Positions 44,577 to 55,621 of a stretch of DNA of 64,000 bases are shown here, in pieces. The position numbers were made by a program, and so were the translations under genes. The DNA comes from Aurelia coerulea (lineage: Eukaryota; Cnidaria; Scyphozoa; Semaeostomeae; Ulmaridae), in NCBI GenBank assembly GCA_039566865.1, contig CM076960.1, positions 5,752,001 through 5,816,000 on the forward strand. The letters run 5' to 3'. The notes below the pieces were generated by a model that saw only the letters and a program-made list of their open reading frames with translations, made no database searches and had not been told where the DNA came from. Numbering within the stretch: position 1 is the first letter of the stretch; each line of letters opens with the position of its first letter.

Positions 44577-45554
44577 CAGGGTTTCCCAAAAAATGTGTCC
44601 GACTTTTAAATTTGAATATATTAGAGACTATTTGATGTATAAGAACCATTTGGAAATTTTTGAAAGCTGAAACATGTAATATTCTGTTGAGACTATTGCA
44701 GATTAAATTTGGGAATTTTTTTGGAACCCAGGGGGTTCCTTAAAATTGACACTAATTTTTAAATGTTTTTCACTCTTCAGTTTGCTATTCTCCAATGTTA
44801 TTCTAATTTCTAAATAGACTTGTCCAGATAGCCCAAAAAACACAATTAAAGTATTTTTAGAAACCTGTGGATGTAATTCACAAACTTGTAAAATTTCCAA
44901 ATCATAGTTGCAAGATGGGGGGACATCTAACACTTAGTTATGAAGAACATAGTCGTTCTAGCCCGTTGGTAGTGTAGGTACATGTCAAATGTTTCATTTT
45001 TTTTTGTCCGTCATGCAAGTTTTCCGCGTTGAAATTGAATGCATCTCGGACTCGCACAGTTAGGCAGTTTTTTTGATGGATGATTTCATATTTTTTCAAT
45101 CATTCTTTTGAAGCCAGGCGATAATCTTTGTTTCTCCAACTCTGTGCATTTCAATGTCAATTTTGACAAAATGCATCGCTGCGTTATCTGGGGTAACATG
45201 CCTCATTACCAGTGGTAGTAGTTAGATTTCTGGTAATTCGAGTAACTCACGTTCAAAGAATGAAACTTGAGAATCTTTTTCTACTAACAACTAACATAAG
45301 GGCTACTTTGGTTTTCCGACTGTAAACATCACTGTAAAGTTAGACAACAGTAGAGCAAGGGCGAAGAAAACATGCAAAAATTTGTCATAACTTTGAGAAC
45401 CCTCTGGTTTCTTAGTATTTGTCAAATTTGAACTGCAATAGACTCAAAAGAAAATTACATGTCTCAGTTCTGAAATGATACCAGAACGGTTAATATCTTT
45501 CAAACATTTTCTGATTTATTTATTTAAAAGTCAGGCATTTCTTTGGGATACCCT
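44577..45554. mobile_element. Palindromic mariner-like MITE
   Basis: Ends CAGGGTTTCCCAAAAAATG and TTTCTTTGGGATACCCT with TATA on both sides. Inverted blocks extend inward: ACTTTTAAATTTGAATA-type near 44607 against TTATTTAAAAGT near 45520, and AACCCAGGGGGTTCC near 44727 against GAGAACCCTCTGG near 45397. The end is immediately followed by exon 4. Confidence 0.72.
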
Positions 45555-45608
45555 ATATAATTTTCCATCCACCTAGTAGTAAACTGTTAAAGACAGAAAG
45601 TTTCTTAC

Positions 45609-45976
45609 TGAAATGCAATCGATTTCTTGTACAATCCACGAAGTGCATCTTTCTCTATACCTCGGAACACTTCAACCATTTTTTCTTTGAAAAGAAGGCG
45701 TGCTTTTTCCATCGCAGGATTATATGTACCAAGATTGCTTTCTTTCGTTGCTTCAGTAAGTGACTTAATTGTTGCTTCAATCCTTTCTTTCTTGAATTGC
45801 AGTTGTTTGATGTTGATATCATGCTGGATTGCTTGTCCCATGACATTTAGCCTCGCAAAGGAATAGTCAAAATATGCCCCAATTGTTCCTTCTAACACGT
45901 CTCCAGGATATCCAACAAATTCAATAAGACACTTGAATCCAAGTAGGAGGTCATCTCTCTTTTCTAATGCTTGAAC
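45609..45976 (-). CDS. Unknown helical protein, exon 4 of the block
   Basis: Acceptor CTCTTAAAG precedes GTTCAAGCAT; donor TTTCA|GTAAGAAAC. The 368 nt hold 122 codons, phase 0 in and phase 2 out. The sequence is strongly helical and charged: VQALEKRDDLLLGFKCLIEF, VGYPGDVLEGTIGAYFDYSF, NVMGQAIQHDINIKQLQFKK, ERIEATIKSLTEATKESN, LLFKEKMVEVFRGIEKDALR. Heptad-like spacing suggests coiled coil. No known domain is recognised. Confidence 0.8.
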
Positions 45977-46428
45977 CTTTAAGAGAAATAGTCACTTTAC
46001 TGCAAGCTCGACTAAGCCAAGTTAATGCTTGGGGATGAGGAGCAGGAAGCAAAGCGAGCGAAAATAGCTTTATGGGTACTCTTTAGATCCTTGGGAATGC
46101 TTGCCTCTGAAGTAAAAAGTACACTTGATAAATGTTACTGTATCTAAGAATCAAATTGATCGCAATTAAGCAGATTTAAAAATTGCTTTCTCTTCTAGCG
46201 TTTAGACAAAAATATTCGTTTTTGAAAGGTCACGACAAAACGTGCACTAGGCCAATTCTGATGATTGTTGATCCATAGTCAAATTTTAAAATTCCTGTAT
46301 TGCACTTGTCGATTCTTCATCAGTGTTTGACAAAAACTGTTAGCAGTTTCTTCAAAATCAAAGGCCTTGAAATATTCTTAATTGATTGACAAAACGTTAT
46401 TAGAGTTAAAGTAAAGTCATAGTTTCTA

Positions 46429-47048
46429 CCGGGTGAGTCTATAAACAGGCCCGTCGTTTGAAGACATGCTGCTCCCTGAATAGCAATAATATTGAAAGCT
46501 GTATTTTTTCTTCCCGATATGTCCAATTAGGTTAAAACATCTACTCGGCTTTAAGCGGCCATTCCTTCCTGTCGATATGAGAGATTTCCTGCATGAAGCC
46601 CCTTTCGAAAGCCCGTAAAAACGAATGAAATCGATGAGCAAAATGTCCTCTGTTTCCTTCCTAGCAATGATGACACTTGCACGCATTCTGGAATTTTTCC
46701 TCTTGGGAGAATGGAATCTCTCTGCATGAATCATACATACTTGGTGGAAGATATTCTCATCCTCCTAAGAGGATAGCACGTGCTAAAGTGTGCTCAAGTC
46801 ATTGCTGTAAGGTATGCATATTAAGAAAACTTGCTCGTGATTTTAGCGCGTTTTTTCAGGTGTCTCGAACTCATTTTTTTTAGAAAAATCCCTTGTAAAA
46901 TCTGAACGGAGTGACATATTTCAGGCAAAACAAATCTGGAAAAAATTTAACATGTTAGCTATCCATTAAAATATTGCAAAATATCATTTTCAATGAATTC
47001 AGGGAGCAGAATCATTTCAAACGCCGGGCCTTTTTTATATTAACCCGG
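46429..47048. mobile_element. CCGGGTGAGTC-family MITE, copy 4
   Basis: Left CCGGGTGAGTCTATAAACAG, right TTATATTAACCCGG, TA on both sides. CCCGTCGTTTGAAGACATGC-type sequence at the left is mirrored by CATTTCAAACGCCGGGCC at the right. Same length class (620 bp) as copies 1 and 2. Confidence 0.8.
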
Positions 47049-48517
47049 TATAAATGAAATTTATTATGAGCTTATTAGTCAGGAGAGCTTTTAACTTATA
47101 TTTCCCTCCCCCTTCCCAACTCAGGCATTTATATTTTCTATAATCAATGAGGAGCATATAACTGACTCACTCGTGCAGCCAAAAGCTGGTGCTTGAGAGG
47201 TATTATAGAGTAGTGTCACACATTATGCCTATTCACCGAATATGGCCGATGAGCAAGACAAATAAAATTGAAGGGGATTGCAGACAAGCAATCAAATTGG
47301 AATTGCGCGGAAAATCTACGCTGACATCAGTTTTATCATGAGCTGAGTTTTACCACTAATTAAGTTGCTTTTTATTGAAAGCCAAAGAGTCATTTTATGC
47401 ATATCTCTAATCGAATCTGTGAGTATTTGTCGATTTCATGATCTATTTACATGCCATCTTTCCTTATGCTAAGCACCTTATGGTTTGAAATATATCTGAT
47501 CTAACTTGCTTTTCTAGATAAACTCAATCTCTTGAGAGAATATCTGCCGTAAAACCAAAGGAAAGTGATTTCTAGTACAGACTTTTGGCAATGAAATCTG
47601 AGTGCTACAATTGTCGATTTTTTCGAAGTGCATCAGTTTTCCAGGGCAATTTCCCATCGCCTCAAAATGTTAAAATGCAAAATTTATCCCAAAAAGCATC
47701 ATTATATCTTATTGATTTTAAAAATCAATGAAACCCCCAAAAAACGCAGTATTACATTCAATATGTCCACATTTTATAAACGTACGCCGAAAACTCATCC
47801 ATGATTGTACAAAGGATAAGACAAGATTTACAACAAGTCGAATCATGCATTTCAATTGCCATAACTTGAGGTTTCGTAAAGTTTTAGTGAAATTTTTGCA
47901 TTTAAAGTACTGAGTGATAAACAAATGATAGCAGATAAAACTTTTTTTCGTATTAAGCTTTTTGCCGCAGTACAGTGTGACTTGTTTGCCTGTTGGCCAT
48001 AATGAGCGATGCCTAGCGAAGATGCCGTGTTTATCCCCATCTTTACAAACTTAAAAGATACCCTAAGTAGAGTTGATTGATGTGATTTGAACGTTCACAG
48101 GCTTTTCTAAGTTAGTTAGTGATATTACGAGTTCATTGGGGTTTTTATAAAAACCTCCTTGAGGATCTAAATTCAAATATCATCGATGACATTGGCATAA
48201 TGGGCGACAAGATGCGATAGCTGTCATCCCTACATTCAAATTCAACAACAATGAACATGGAGTTAATTCGATCAATCTCATAGCTCAGGCAGCCAGTTGT
48301 GCAGATACAATGGGAGCCAGTGCCCAAAACAGTGGCAAGTCATTGGGCATGGAAAACCATTCATTTGAATGAAACTAATTTCCAATTAGTTCACATCATA
48401 TATTCTCGTTTCTTCTCACCCCGATCTTACCTGATGATACTTCTCTGAGAAAAGCATCGGACAAAAACATATAGAAAATCTTCATTCGGTGCAATTCTAG
48501 AAACGATTGCCTCTTAC
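47049..48517. other. Intron sequence, nothing recognised
   Basis: AT-rich intron between exons 3 and 4. Several short open frames on both strands lack family character or splice support. Confidence 0.4.
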
Positions 48518-48700
48518 CTTCAACAACTCAGCCTTAGCTACTGAATCTATATTCAAGAAACTGGTCTGTAGGGGATCCGTTGGGATGTAGACACTCATCT
48601 TCATCATCTTCTCCGCAAAATCTTTCATTTCACCATATTTGGTATTACACATTCTTCCTTTTGATGCACGAAGACTTTGATCTGTCACATACGTCATTAT
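48518..48700 (-). CDS. Unknown helical protein, exon 3 of the block
   Basis: Acceptor TTTAATCTTAG precedes ATAATGACG; donor TTGAAG|GTAAGAGG. Exactly 61 codons in phase 0: IMTYVTDQSLRASKGRMCNT, KYGEMKDFAEKMMKMSVYIP, TDPLQTSFLNIDSVAKAELL. Like exon 2 it begins Ile-Met after an ATAATG, which suggests the two exons descend from a duplicated unit or share a splice constraint. Confidence 0.77.
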
Positions 48701-48959
48701 CTAAGATTAAAAATTAAAGAATTGATACAACTTTTGGAGTAGTTCCATTCAATCAACGTGCTTTTTCGATCTCTCTTAGAGTATCGACCTCCACTCCCCC
48801 TCCACTGAAAATCTAAGAATTATAATTTGCATCACAGCAGCGGAAATTCCATAAAACAATCACACTGTGGAAAGTTACAATGCAGCGCTGTATTGTCAAA
48901 GAGAATGGACCATTATCACACAACAACTTGTATGTGCGCAGATCAAAACTGAAAAAGGT

Positions 48960-49275
48960 TGATCAGACAGTATCGATAAAAGGAAGTAAATGTGGAATGA
49001 ACTTTCACTTAACATTAGACAATCAGCATCACTAGGAATTTTCAAGAGAAAAGTGTATCAGCACTATCTTGACCTTCAGATTTAAAAACTTAATCTTTAC
49101 TTTGAATGGAAAATGTTACGAAGCTTTTTTAGAAACTTAAAGGACACTTTTTTAACAATTGTAGTATATTCTTATATTGTAATTCGTAGAGAGGAACCAA
49201 GTGAACATTATTTGTTAGGCTAACTCGCTCTAACCTCTGTGAACAAAGTTCATCTATCGATCCATCTATCTATGG
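48960..49275 (+). pseudogene. LINE 3' remnant with ATCT tail
   Basis: WNELSLNIRQSASLGIFKRK (48990-49050) followed by a stop is the end of an ORF2 (xWNxLPxxIRxSxSLxxFK). The 3' UTR ends in an imperfect ATCTATC tail at 49250-49275. Confidence 0.65.
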
Positions 49276-49629
49276 ACGTCTTAAATATTCTCGTCAACAC
49301 AACTTTCAATTCAGTTAAGTTAATTTTCAAAAATCTTATCAAATACCTTAACCCTAAATAACCACCTAACAAATTGGCGACGATAAATTTGGAAATTAGA
49401 ACTTAAACACAACATATTACATTTACTATACACAGGATGGTACTTAAGCTAAATGTAGGCAGACTAAATAGGTAAGTATGCAGAGCCATAGTGAGATTAG
49501 GGGAATTTCTTAAAGGATGGGCTCCCTCAATAGGCAAGCTAATTGAGAAGGGAAGACCCCTTATCTGAAAAAATGACTTATCTAAATGTTACTTGAAACT
49601 AGGGCAGAAAGACACTTCAAAGCACAGTA

Positions 49630-50565
49630 GGGGAGACCGGGGACAATTGAAACACGGGGCAATTGTAACACTGATTCTCACGTCTTGCAGAAAAGTGTAA
49701 AAAATCTGATTTTTGCACAGAACATGCTCATTCTAACCCACTACATACGACTTGAGCTACAGGAATATTCAGCCAAGTTTGCAAGATTTTCGGGGGAAAA
49801 GCATGTTTTTGAGTACAAAAGTAAATACGTGCTGTCAGTGTAAATTTGTGTCTGAAAGATTTTGCTCTTGAGTAAAAAATTTTATTTTCACATCACCGTT
49901 GTGGCATCTATTTAGGATCAACATTACGTTAACATTTTTAAGCTCCACAGCTTATGAGATATCAAAATGGAAATAACGATAGCTGACCAGGTCAAGGGCA
50001 ATTTTAACACGCTGTTACAATTTCCCCGGTGTAAGCTGTCCGATGTTTTCGTTTTGATTAATTTTTTTATCTGGTCGAACCATGTACATCTATGCAGTAT
50101 CAAAGAGTTGAGAATTGAAATTTGTAGAGAAAGAAAATTCATTTCTCAATAGATTAAAATTTTTTCAACTGATGCACCCAAATTTACAAAGAAGTAAAAA
50201 CAACATCTCATTTTTAATTTGTTCTTTTAAAGCCATGAATAATCTGCCACCTGGTGCTACATTTTGTGTAAGGAAAAAGAAGAATCCTGCAATAATCATC
50301 TGTGATGATTTTGAAGATATGTAACAATTGCTTCGACTATCTGTTACAATTGCTCCGTGTTACCGGGGCAATTGTAACACTTGACCACTGATTTTGAAAC
50401 TATCACAGCGTCACAAAAAATTGGTTCTATGTGCTGGAAACTAACGTCTATTAAATTCCAAGGGATGTAACTACAATATCAGTTACCTTCAAGAGCACAA
50501 TTTATCATCATTTAGACAATATGTCAGATTTTCCAAAAAGTGTTACAATTGACCCCGGTCTCCCC
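49630..50565. mobile_element. MITE with GGGGAGACCGGGG ends
   Basis: Inverted ends GGGGAGACCGGGGACAATTG and CAATTGACCCCGGTCTCCCC, TA on both sides. The inside repeats CAATTGTAACAC/TTACAATTGC on both strands. No coding sequence. Confidence 0.87.
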
Positions 50566-50569
50566 TACT

Positions 50570-50780
50570 TCTATATATATCAAGCAAGTAAACGAATATC
50601 CATTTGGCTTTCTTCTTTTGTCAACCATTGTCAATTCAATAATACTCTATTGTAAAATAACATTGTTCCATTGTAACTTGAACAATCAACCTTTTGATAT
50701 ATGACCGGGAATTCAATCCTTGCATCTCCCAGGGGGTACTCTGGTAAAGTTGCTTAATGGCCAAAATTGCTGCCACAATG
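50570..50780. repeat. Dispersed repeat, copy 1
   Basis: Matches 61717-61930: CTTTCTTCTTTTGTCAACCA, TTGTCAATT, ACCGGGAATTCAATCC, CCAGGGGGTACTCTGG. About 190 bp are shared. Identity of the element unknown. Confidence 0.75.
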
Positions 50781-50984
50781 TAACAATTCCTTGGGTCGAC
50801 GAAGAAAAAACAGAAGGGGGTATTGAATTATATTCAAGCTGCTAAGATTTAGAAGCCACAAATATATATAAAGATCGTTTTGCACTGGACTCAGATGAGA
50901 AGAAGGAACAGAGAGACAGAGTTGTTAAATTGCAGTTGATAGATTTCTCAAGGGTGAGAGGTATCGTCTGCACACATATTGCTA

Positions 50985-51642
50985 AGGGCCTTAGGACGAG
51001 ATTATAGTCGCTCCGTTGCAGTTAATTTCAAATGTTTGGTTTGAAAAACTTACCTATGTTGTCCTTGGTGGTTTCTTCTTTCATAAATTTCTTGGTTTTG
51101 CTTTCTAAACGACATAAATCCCATTTTTTCTCAAGTAGAAATGAACTGTTTGATCGTGTCACCGTCGTCTCTGGCGGCCAATTGCAATTTACATAACGAA
51201 CGTGAGGTTATTCTCAGCCTCGTGAAATATTGAATGGGTCTGCATGGACTGTCTCTTATCCAATCAGGAAGCTATAAGCGTGTCATGTGACGGTCCATGG
51301 CTCGCTACCTTCATTCGGTTTGAAAAGCCCGGGCAAAAGTACGGCAGCCAATAAAAATTGAGAGGTGTCATGTCAGGACATGCTTCTATATATGGTAGTG
51401 AATGGGTTACAAGCCTTCACTTTCGTTTAATTCTCCAAATTAAAAATGGCTCTGATGAAACAGTACATGCAGAGCAAGCAGTTTCTTTCAACTTGAGAAA
51501 ACATAGGATATATGTCATTTAGAAAGCAAAACCAAGAAATTTATGGAAGAAGAAACCACCAAGGACAACATAGGTAAGTTTTTCAAACCAAACATTAGAA
51601 ATCAACTGCAACGGGACGAAAATAATGTCGTCCTAAGGCCCT
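50985..51642. mobile_element. Foldback MITE with 5-bp TSD
   Basis: Ends AGGGCCTTAGGACGA and TCGTCCTAAGGCCCT, flanked by TGCTA on both sides. Arms of about 130 bp are almost perfect (TTACCTATGTTGTCCTTGG near 51052 against CCAAGGACAACATAGGTAA near 51560). The right arm reads like an exon end, AACATAG|GTAAGT. Five-bp targets do not fit the usual superfamilies seen here. Confidence 0.85.
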
Positions 51643-51719
51643 TGCTATTGCCATGCGATTGAAAATCTTTAGTAGCTGTTTGAGAATCTATGTCTTATTA
51701 CTCTTGAGAAAGGTGAAAC

Positions 51720-51979
51720 ACCTGTGTGTATTGCTCTGTGCGAGAAGAGTCCTAACGATTTGATCAAGTGTTTTAGGCCTTTTTTCAGTCATTTTGTAGC
51801 CATAAAATTTTTGTAAAGTTGAATTTACCTATATTTGCAGTGCTCGTAAGAAAACGAGAAAAGTCACAAAAATACTTGGATCTTTTGGCTTTTAACTAGA
51901 ATTTGAGTCATTCAAATCCATAAAGTACTTGTGGTGCTACGAATTTTCAAAATTGGGAACTTTTTTCTGGCTCACCCGG
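51720..51979. repeat. Partial CCGGGTGAGTC-type element
   Basis: Only the right end, TTTTTTCTGGCTCACCCGG followed by TATA, is clear. The left end was not found. Confidence 0.4.
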
Positions 51980-52210
51980 TATATGTGGAAATGAGGGTAC
52001 TAGCTGGGTTTAATCAAATTTATCCCATTCCTCTCTTCAAATAAGGAATTGTTGAGGTCACGTAACAAAATTTTGAAATTTAAATTGTCTTCATTGGAAA
52101 GCCTATTAAATCAATAAAGTATTCTCGTCACCCTTTTAAAGTCGACATCATTAAAGCCTTCTTTCAAAATGTAACATAAGAACTGAAAGCAGAATGAATG
52201 ATTGAAAAAC

Positions 52211-52423
52211 CTGCTCAGCTCCACCAAGGATTGCTCCAGCGGCACCGAATTTATCTTTACTCTTCCTGGCACTTTTGAATGATAAGAAACCTGCGAACAA
52301 TGACAAACCCAGCTGCACAAGTTCCAAAGCAAACTTCACTTTTCGGCGATTGACTGCTTTTTCAAGATCTTGCTTCATTTTGTCTGCAAGCACATCCATG
52401 TGGTCTTCCATTTCACCCATTAT
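52211..52423 (-). CDS. Unknown helical protein, exon 2 of the block (hydrophobic segment)
   Basis: Acceptor TTATTTCCACAG precedes ATAATGGGTG; donor GAGCAG|GTTTTT. Exactly 71 codons, phase 0. Begins IMGEMEDHMDVLADKMKQDL, then EKAVNRRKVKFALELVQLGL, SLFAGFLSFKSARKSKDKF and GAAGAILGGAEQ. The middle is the only clearly hydrophobic stretch of the protein (FALELVQLGLSLFAGFLSF), flanked by basic residues and followed by a Gly/Ala-rich turn. In an otherwise soluble helical protein this could be a buried core helix or a membrane-contacting hairpin; neither is shown. Confidence 0.77.
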
Positions 52424-53572
52424 CTGTGGAAATAAAATTCAATATTCCTCTTGATTGTAGCTATTAACTTATTTTTGGAATAATTCGTTGATTCTCTTGC
52501 AGGAATTTTAACAGTTTCCTCCTTAGTTATACATCATTTTGCCCCTAGTTATATGACATAGACTATGTCTTATGTCATAGTTGTACATATATTCCTAGTT
52601 GGTTGGTATATCTCCTTAGTTATTGCTCCTAGAAGCATTCGCCGATAATCTATAAAGGCTATTGCAATGGACAGATAACGATAGAGACGTTTGAGTTACA
52701 ATTCATGGTATTCCGCATAAAAAGGAGAAAACGAAATATATATATATAAACATGTATGTCATTTTGTTGTTATTCATTTGCAGGAATTAACAGTTTTCAT
52801 TCTACAGATTACTGTATCTAGCGTTGTGTTTGTGCGTTTATTACGATGAGTCCGCTGTTTTATAGCTATCTTAAATTCTCTAGCGTAAATCATTTGAAAA
52901 ATCAAATTGATAGGCAGGCACTGCAATCAGCAATTCTTTGGAATGAATCATTCAATGAAAACGCTTCACTTGCCATGTTCAGTCAACCTCATACAGTTCA
53001 AAATACTCATCAAACGAAATTGAAAACTATAAATTGTATGAATAAATTGTATCAAGCAACTAACAGCAACAGGAAATTACACTAAAGATGACTTTGAGGA
53101 ATTCTTTACCAAGATCCTTTGCGGCATTGAAAGAATTAGCGAATCAAATCAATCTACATTGAATGCAACGTAAAGCATTATCCGGAGAAAATTTCGCAGG
53201 AAGATGCTTTTGCAAGTTGGCAAAGAACGAAGTATTTGTAATTGACTTTCTCAAATTGACCAAAATGAGAAGTTTTTGGGGAATAAACCTTCGCGAATTA
53301 ACCTTCTTGTCAAATTTTGTGATGCCTCAAATTTTTCTCAACCCTTACGTATCTCTTCCAGATTTTACCTTAAATATACTTGTTAACTGTATAGTTTGAA
53401 GGGTTTGTTGTTAACAAGATCATATTGAATTTTCTTGCATTTTATCAAGACATGATAAAGGAATGTCAGTATTCGACTATAAAATGCTGGTATCTCATAA
53501 AAAGTACCCCCTTTTGAATGCAGAAATTGAAAATAGCACAAGATACCGTGACTTCCCGAGTCCACAGCTAAA
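52424..53572. other. Intron with unassigned coding-like remnants
   Basis: Around 52900-53150 the plus strand reads QALQSAILWNESFNENAS and, in another frame, DDFEEFFTKILCGIERISES before a stop. They look like a frameshifted gene relic but the family is not recognised. Confidence 0.3.
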
Positions 53573-53752
53573 CATAGGCGTAGGAGACAGGGGGCTGGGG
53601 AGCTGCAGCCCCCCCCCCAAACGTCGGAAAATTTTGCAAAATTCAGCAATAATCGGGCAGAAATCCGCCTTAAGTCGGGCAAAATTTTCTTTAACAATGG
53701 ATTTTTTATCGGGCAGCCCCCACCCCAAATTTCATCTCCGCTTACGCTCATG
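53573..53752. mobile_element. 180-bp MITE, second copy of the 34.77 kb family
   Basis: Ends CATAGGCGTAGGAGA and TCTCCGCTTACGCTCATG; flanks CAGCTAAA and CAGGTAAA (7 of 8 match). Internal TCGGGCAAA/TCGGGCAGA repeats and C/G runs match the first copy. Both copies are exactly 180 bp. Confidence 0.85.
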
Positions 53753-54605
53753 CAGGTAAAGTCTCTAAACTTGACCTAGAATACCAATAATATGCATGCC
53801 AAAATCGTTCACCAAACGCAGGAGTCCCAAGTTCGCAATGTCAAGAGTTAGATTTCAACTGAAACAAGAGCTTTTGGAAAAGGGCCTACCTATGATTTGA
53901 TATCGTTGGCATTTTCCAAAGCACCTGTAAACTTTAGTCATCTAGATTCTGTTTAAAAAAGAATCATAGCCGAAAGGCAACGACAATGATAAAACGAATA
54001 TCATCAAAGATGTCGTAAGAAAGATGAATTCGTGCCACATCTCCAAAATAATCTTGTGCTTGTTCCTTTTCCTCCGTCTTTTGATAAGGACAACGGTTGC
54101 AATAGAGTGCAACCCAAGTATCGTTTCCTCAAAAGAAAAGTACGTTCAAGAACAAATGGAGTATCTCGAAGTACAATTCTATTCAAAAGTAGAAATAAAA
54201 GTCAGTCGAAAATTCCCTTCCAAATTGCACGTGACAACAAATTTTGGCTAGGCCTTTACTTACAACCTTTGATTTCAGCGGCACTCTAAATTTTGGCTTT
54301 GCAAACTTGCATCTCCAGTGTTTGGTAAAGAATTTTGAAATGGATAGGATGTGCATTCAAGTTGCAAACTAGCAAATTTAGCAATGCACTCCGAAAGTCC
54401 TGATATCTAATCATTTTTTTGCTTTGTCCAGACAAAAGGGGGCACATTTTTAGATACCCGGAATGTTATTTTGTTATGAAATTTCATAGGGATAAATTTT
54501 CGCGAATTCTACATTTCAGGAACTTTCGAAGAATGAACTTTGGCGAATTTTGGTCAAAACTGCGAAAAATGAGCAAGATTCTTCCTGCATAACTTCTTCC
54601 CTTAA

Positions 54606-55063
54606 AGGACAAGTCCGGGGTTGGAATGATTGATGATAAAATTCAAGATAGCACTGCTATGAATGATGTATGATACTTTTTTCCATTATTCTTCACCGTT
54701 TCCTTGTGAAATTACGTATGCAAATAAGCAATATGAGCGAAGTGACGTCATATCGCGCAAACACAAACGAGGCTGTGCGATTGTTTTTCGTCTCTTAATC
54801 GCTGTTAGGCTCTTTATCGTGTACTCGTGCATTGAAAATGGCACGAGAACACGATAAAGAGGCTTGCTACGATAAAAAGGCCAAAAACTATCACAAAGCC
54901 TCGGGTTCTTTGCGCGATATGACGTCACTTCGCTCAAATTGCTTATTTGAATGCGTAATTTCACAAAGAGAAGGCGAAAAATAGTGGAAAAAGCATCATA
55001 CATCATTCATAGCAGTATTATCTTGTATTTTATCATGAATCATGCCAACCCCGGACTTGTCCT
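54606..55063. mobile_element. TTAA-target palindromic MITE
   Basis: Ends AGGACAAGTCCGGGGTTGG and CCAACCCCGGACTTGTCCT with TTAA on both sides. The arms fold back over nearly the whole 458 bp (GAAGTGACGTCATATCGCGC near 54740 against GCGCGATATGACGTCACTTC near 54913). TTAA targets occur in piggyBac and Kolobok elements. It ends 18 bp before the donor side of exon 1 of the block. Confidence 0.9.
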
Positions 55064-55080
55064 TTAAAGTGCACATTTAC

Positions 55081-55379
55081 CTCGATAGCCTTCTTTTTCA
55101 AATTTTGCTCAAAGAGAATCCTTCTCCCAGTCTCCAGTAGCTCACTTTGTGCCGGTGCGAGCATTGAAGTTGCAAATAAATCTCTATTGCTTTTCAAAAC
55201 ATCTTTGGTCGCAATATATTTCAAAATGTTATTAATGTTAGCTGCTTGTGTATTTGCAGTTTGTATCAACGCAGTCACTTCGTCGCGTGTTGTTGTCCAT
55301 CCAATTGCTGAAAACTGATTTTCTTTGTAACCAAAATAATTTAGCCCACTGGTGATGAATTGAATCAAAGTATTACAAT
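55081..55379 (-). CDS. Unknown helical protein, exon 1 of the block
   Basis: Acceptor TTCATTTCCAG precedes ATTGTAATAC; donor ATCGAG|GTAAAT. Two bases complete a codon, then 99 codons in the only open frame: CNTLIQFITSGLNYFGYKEN, QFSAIGWTTTRDEVTALIQT, ANTQAANINNILKYIATKDV, NRDLFATSMLAPAQSELLET, ILFEQNLKKKAIE. Alpha-helical throughout with a TANTQAANIN repeat-like helix. The upstream exon must end in phase 1; see 55403-55499. Confidence 0.75.
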
Positions 55380-55402
55380 CTGGAAATGAAAGAGGCACTT
55401 AC

Positions 55403-55499
55403 ATTAAACGTTTCGCACATATATAGCAACGTTCCTGAAGTTGTTAGCCAAGCAGGCCATCACTTTTATCTGCAGTGAGCTATAATCTTGACCAAAATA
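55403..55499 (-). pseudogene. Exon-like segment with in-frame stop
   Basis: Acceptor TTGTGTCCAG and donor TTTAAT|GTAAGT bracket 97 nt. In the frame demanded by the next exon it reads YFGQDYSSLQIKVMACLANN then FRNVAIYVRNV and a TAA two codons before the donor. Phase fits, composition fits, but the stop would end the protein. Either a recent nonsense mutation, a sequencing error, or a false exon. Confidence 0.35.
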
Positions 55500-55621
55500 C
55501 TGGACACAATTAAGAAAACTTCACTACTTCGATTGCGTCTTCTGTTGTCTTCACGGAGTGCGGACGTGTCACATCGCGCTCCTGTCTTAGATTATAGATT
55601 TGAAAATGGATAAAGTTTGTT

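Noticed and set aside
53383..53759. Overlapping open frames on both strands near 53.5 kb
   Set aside because: They are produced by the 180-bp MITE with its G/C runs and repeated TCGGGCA units.
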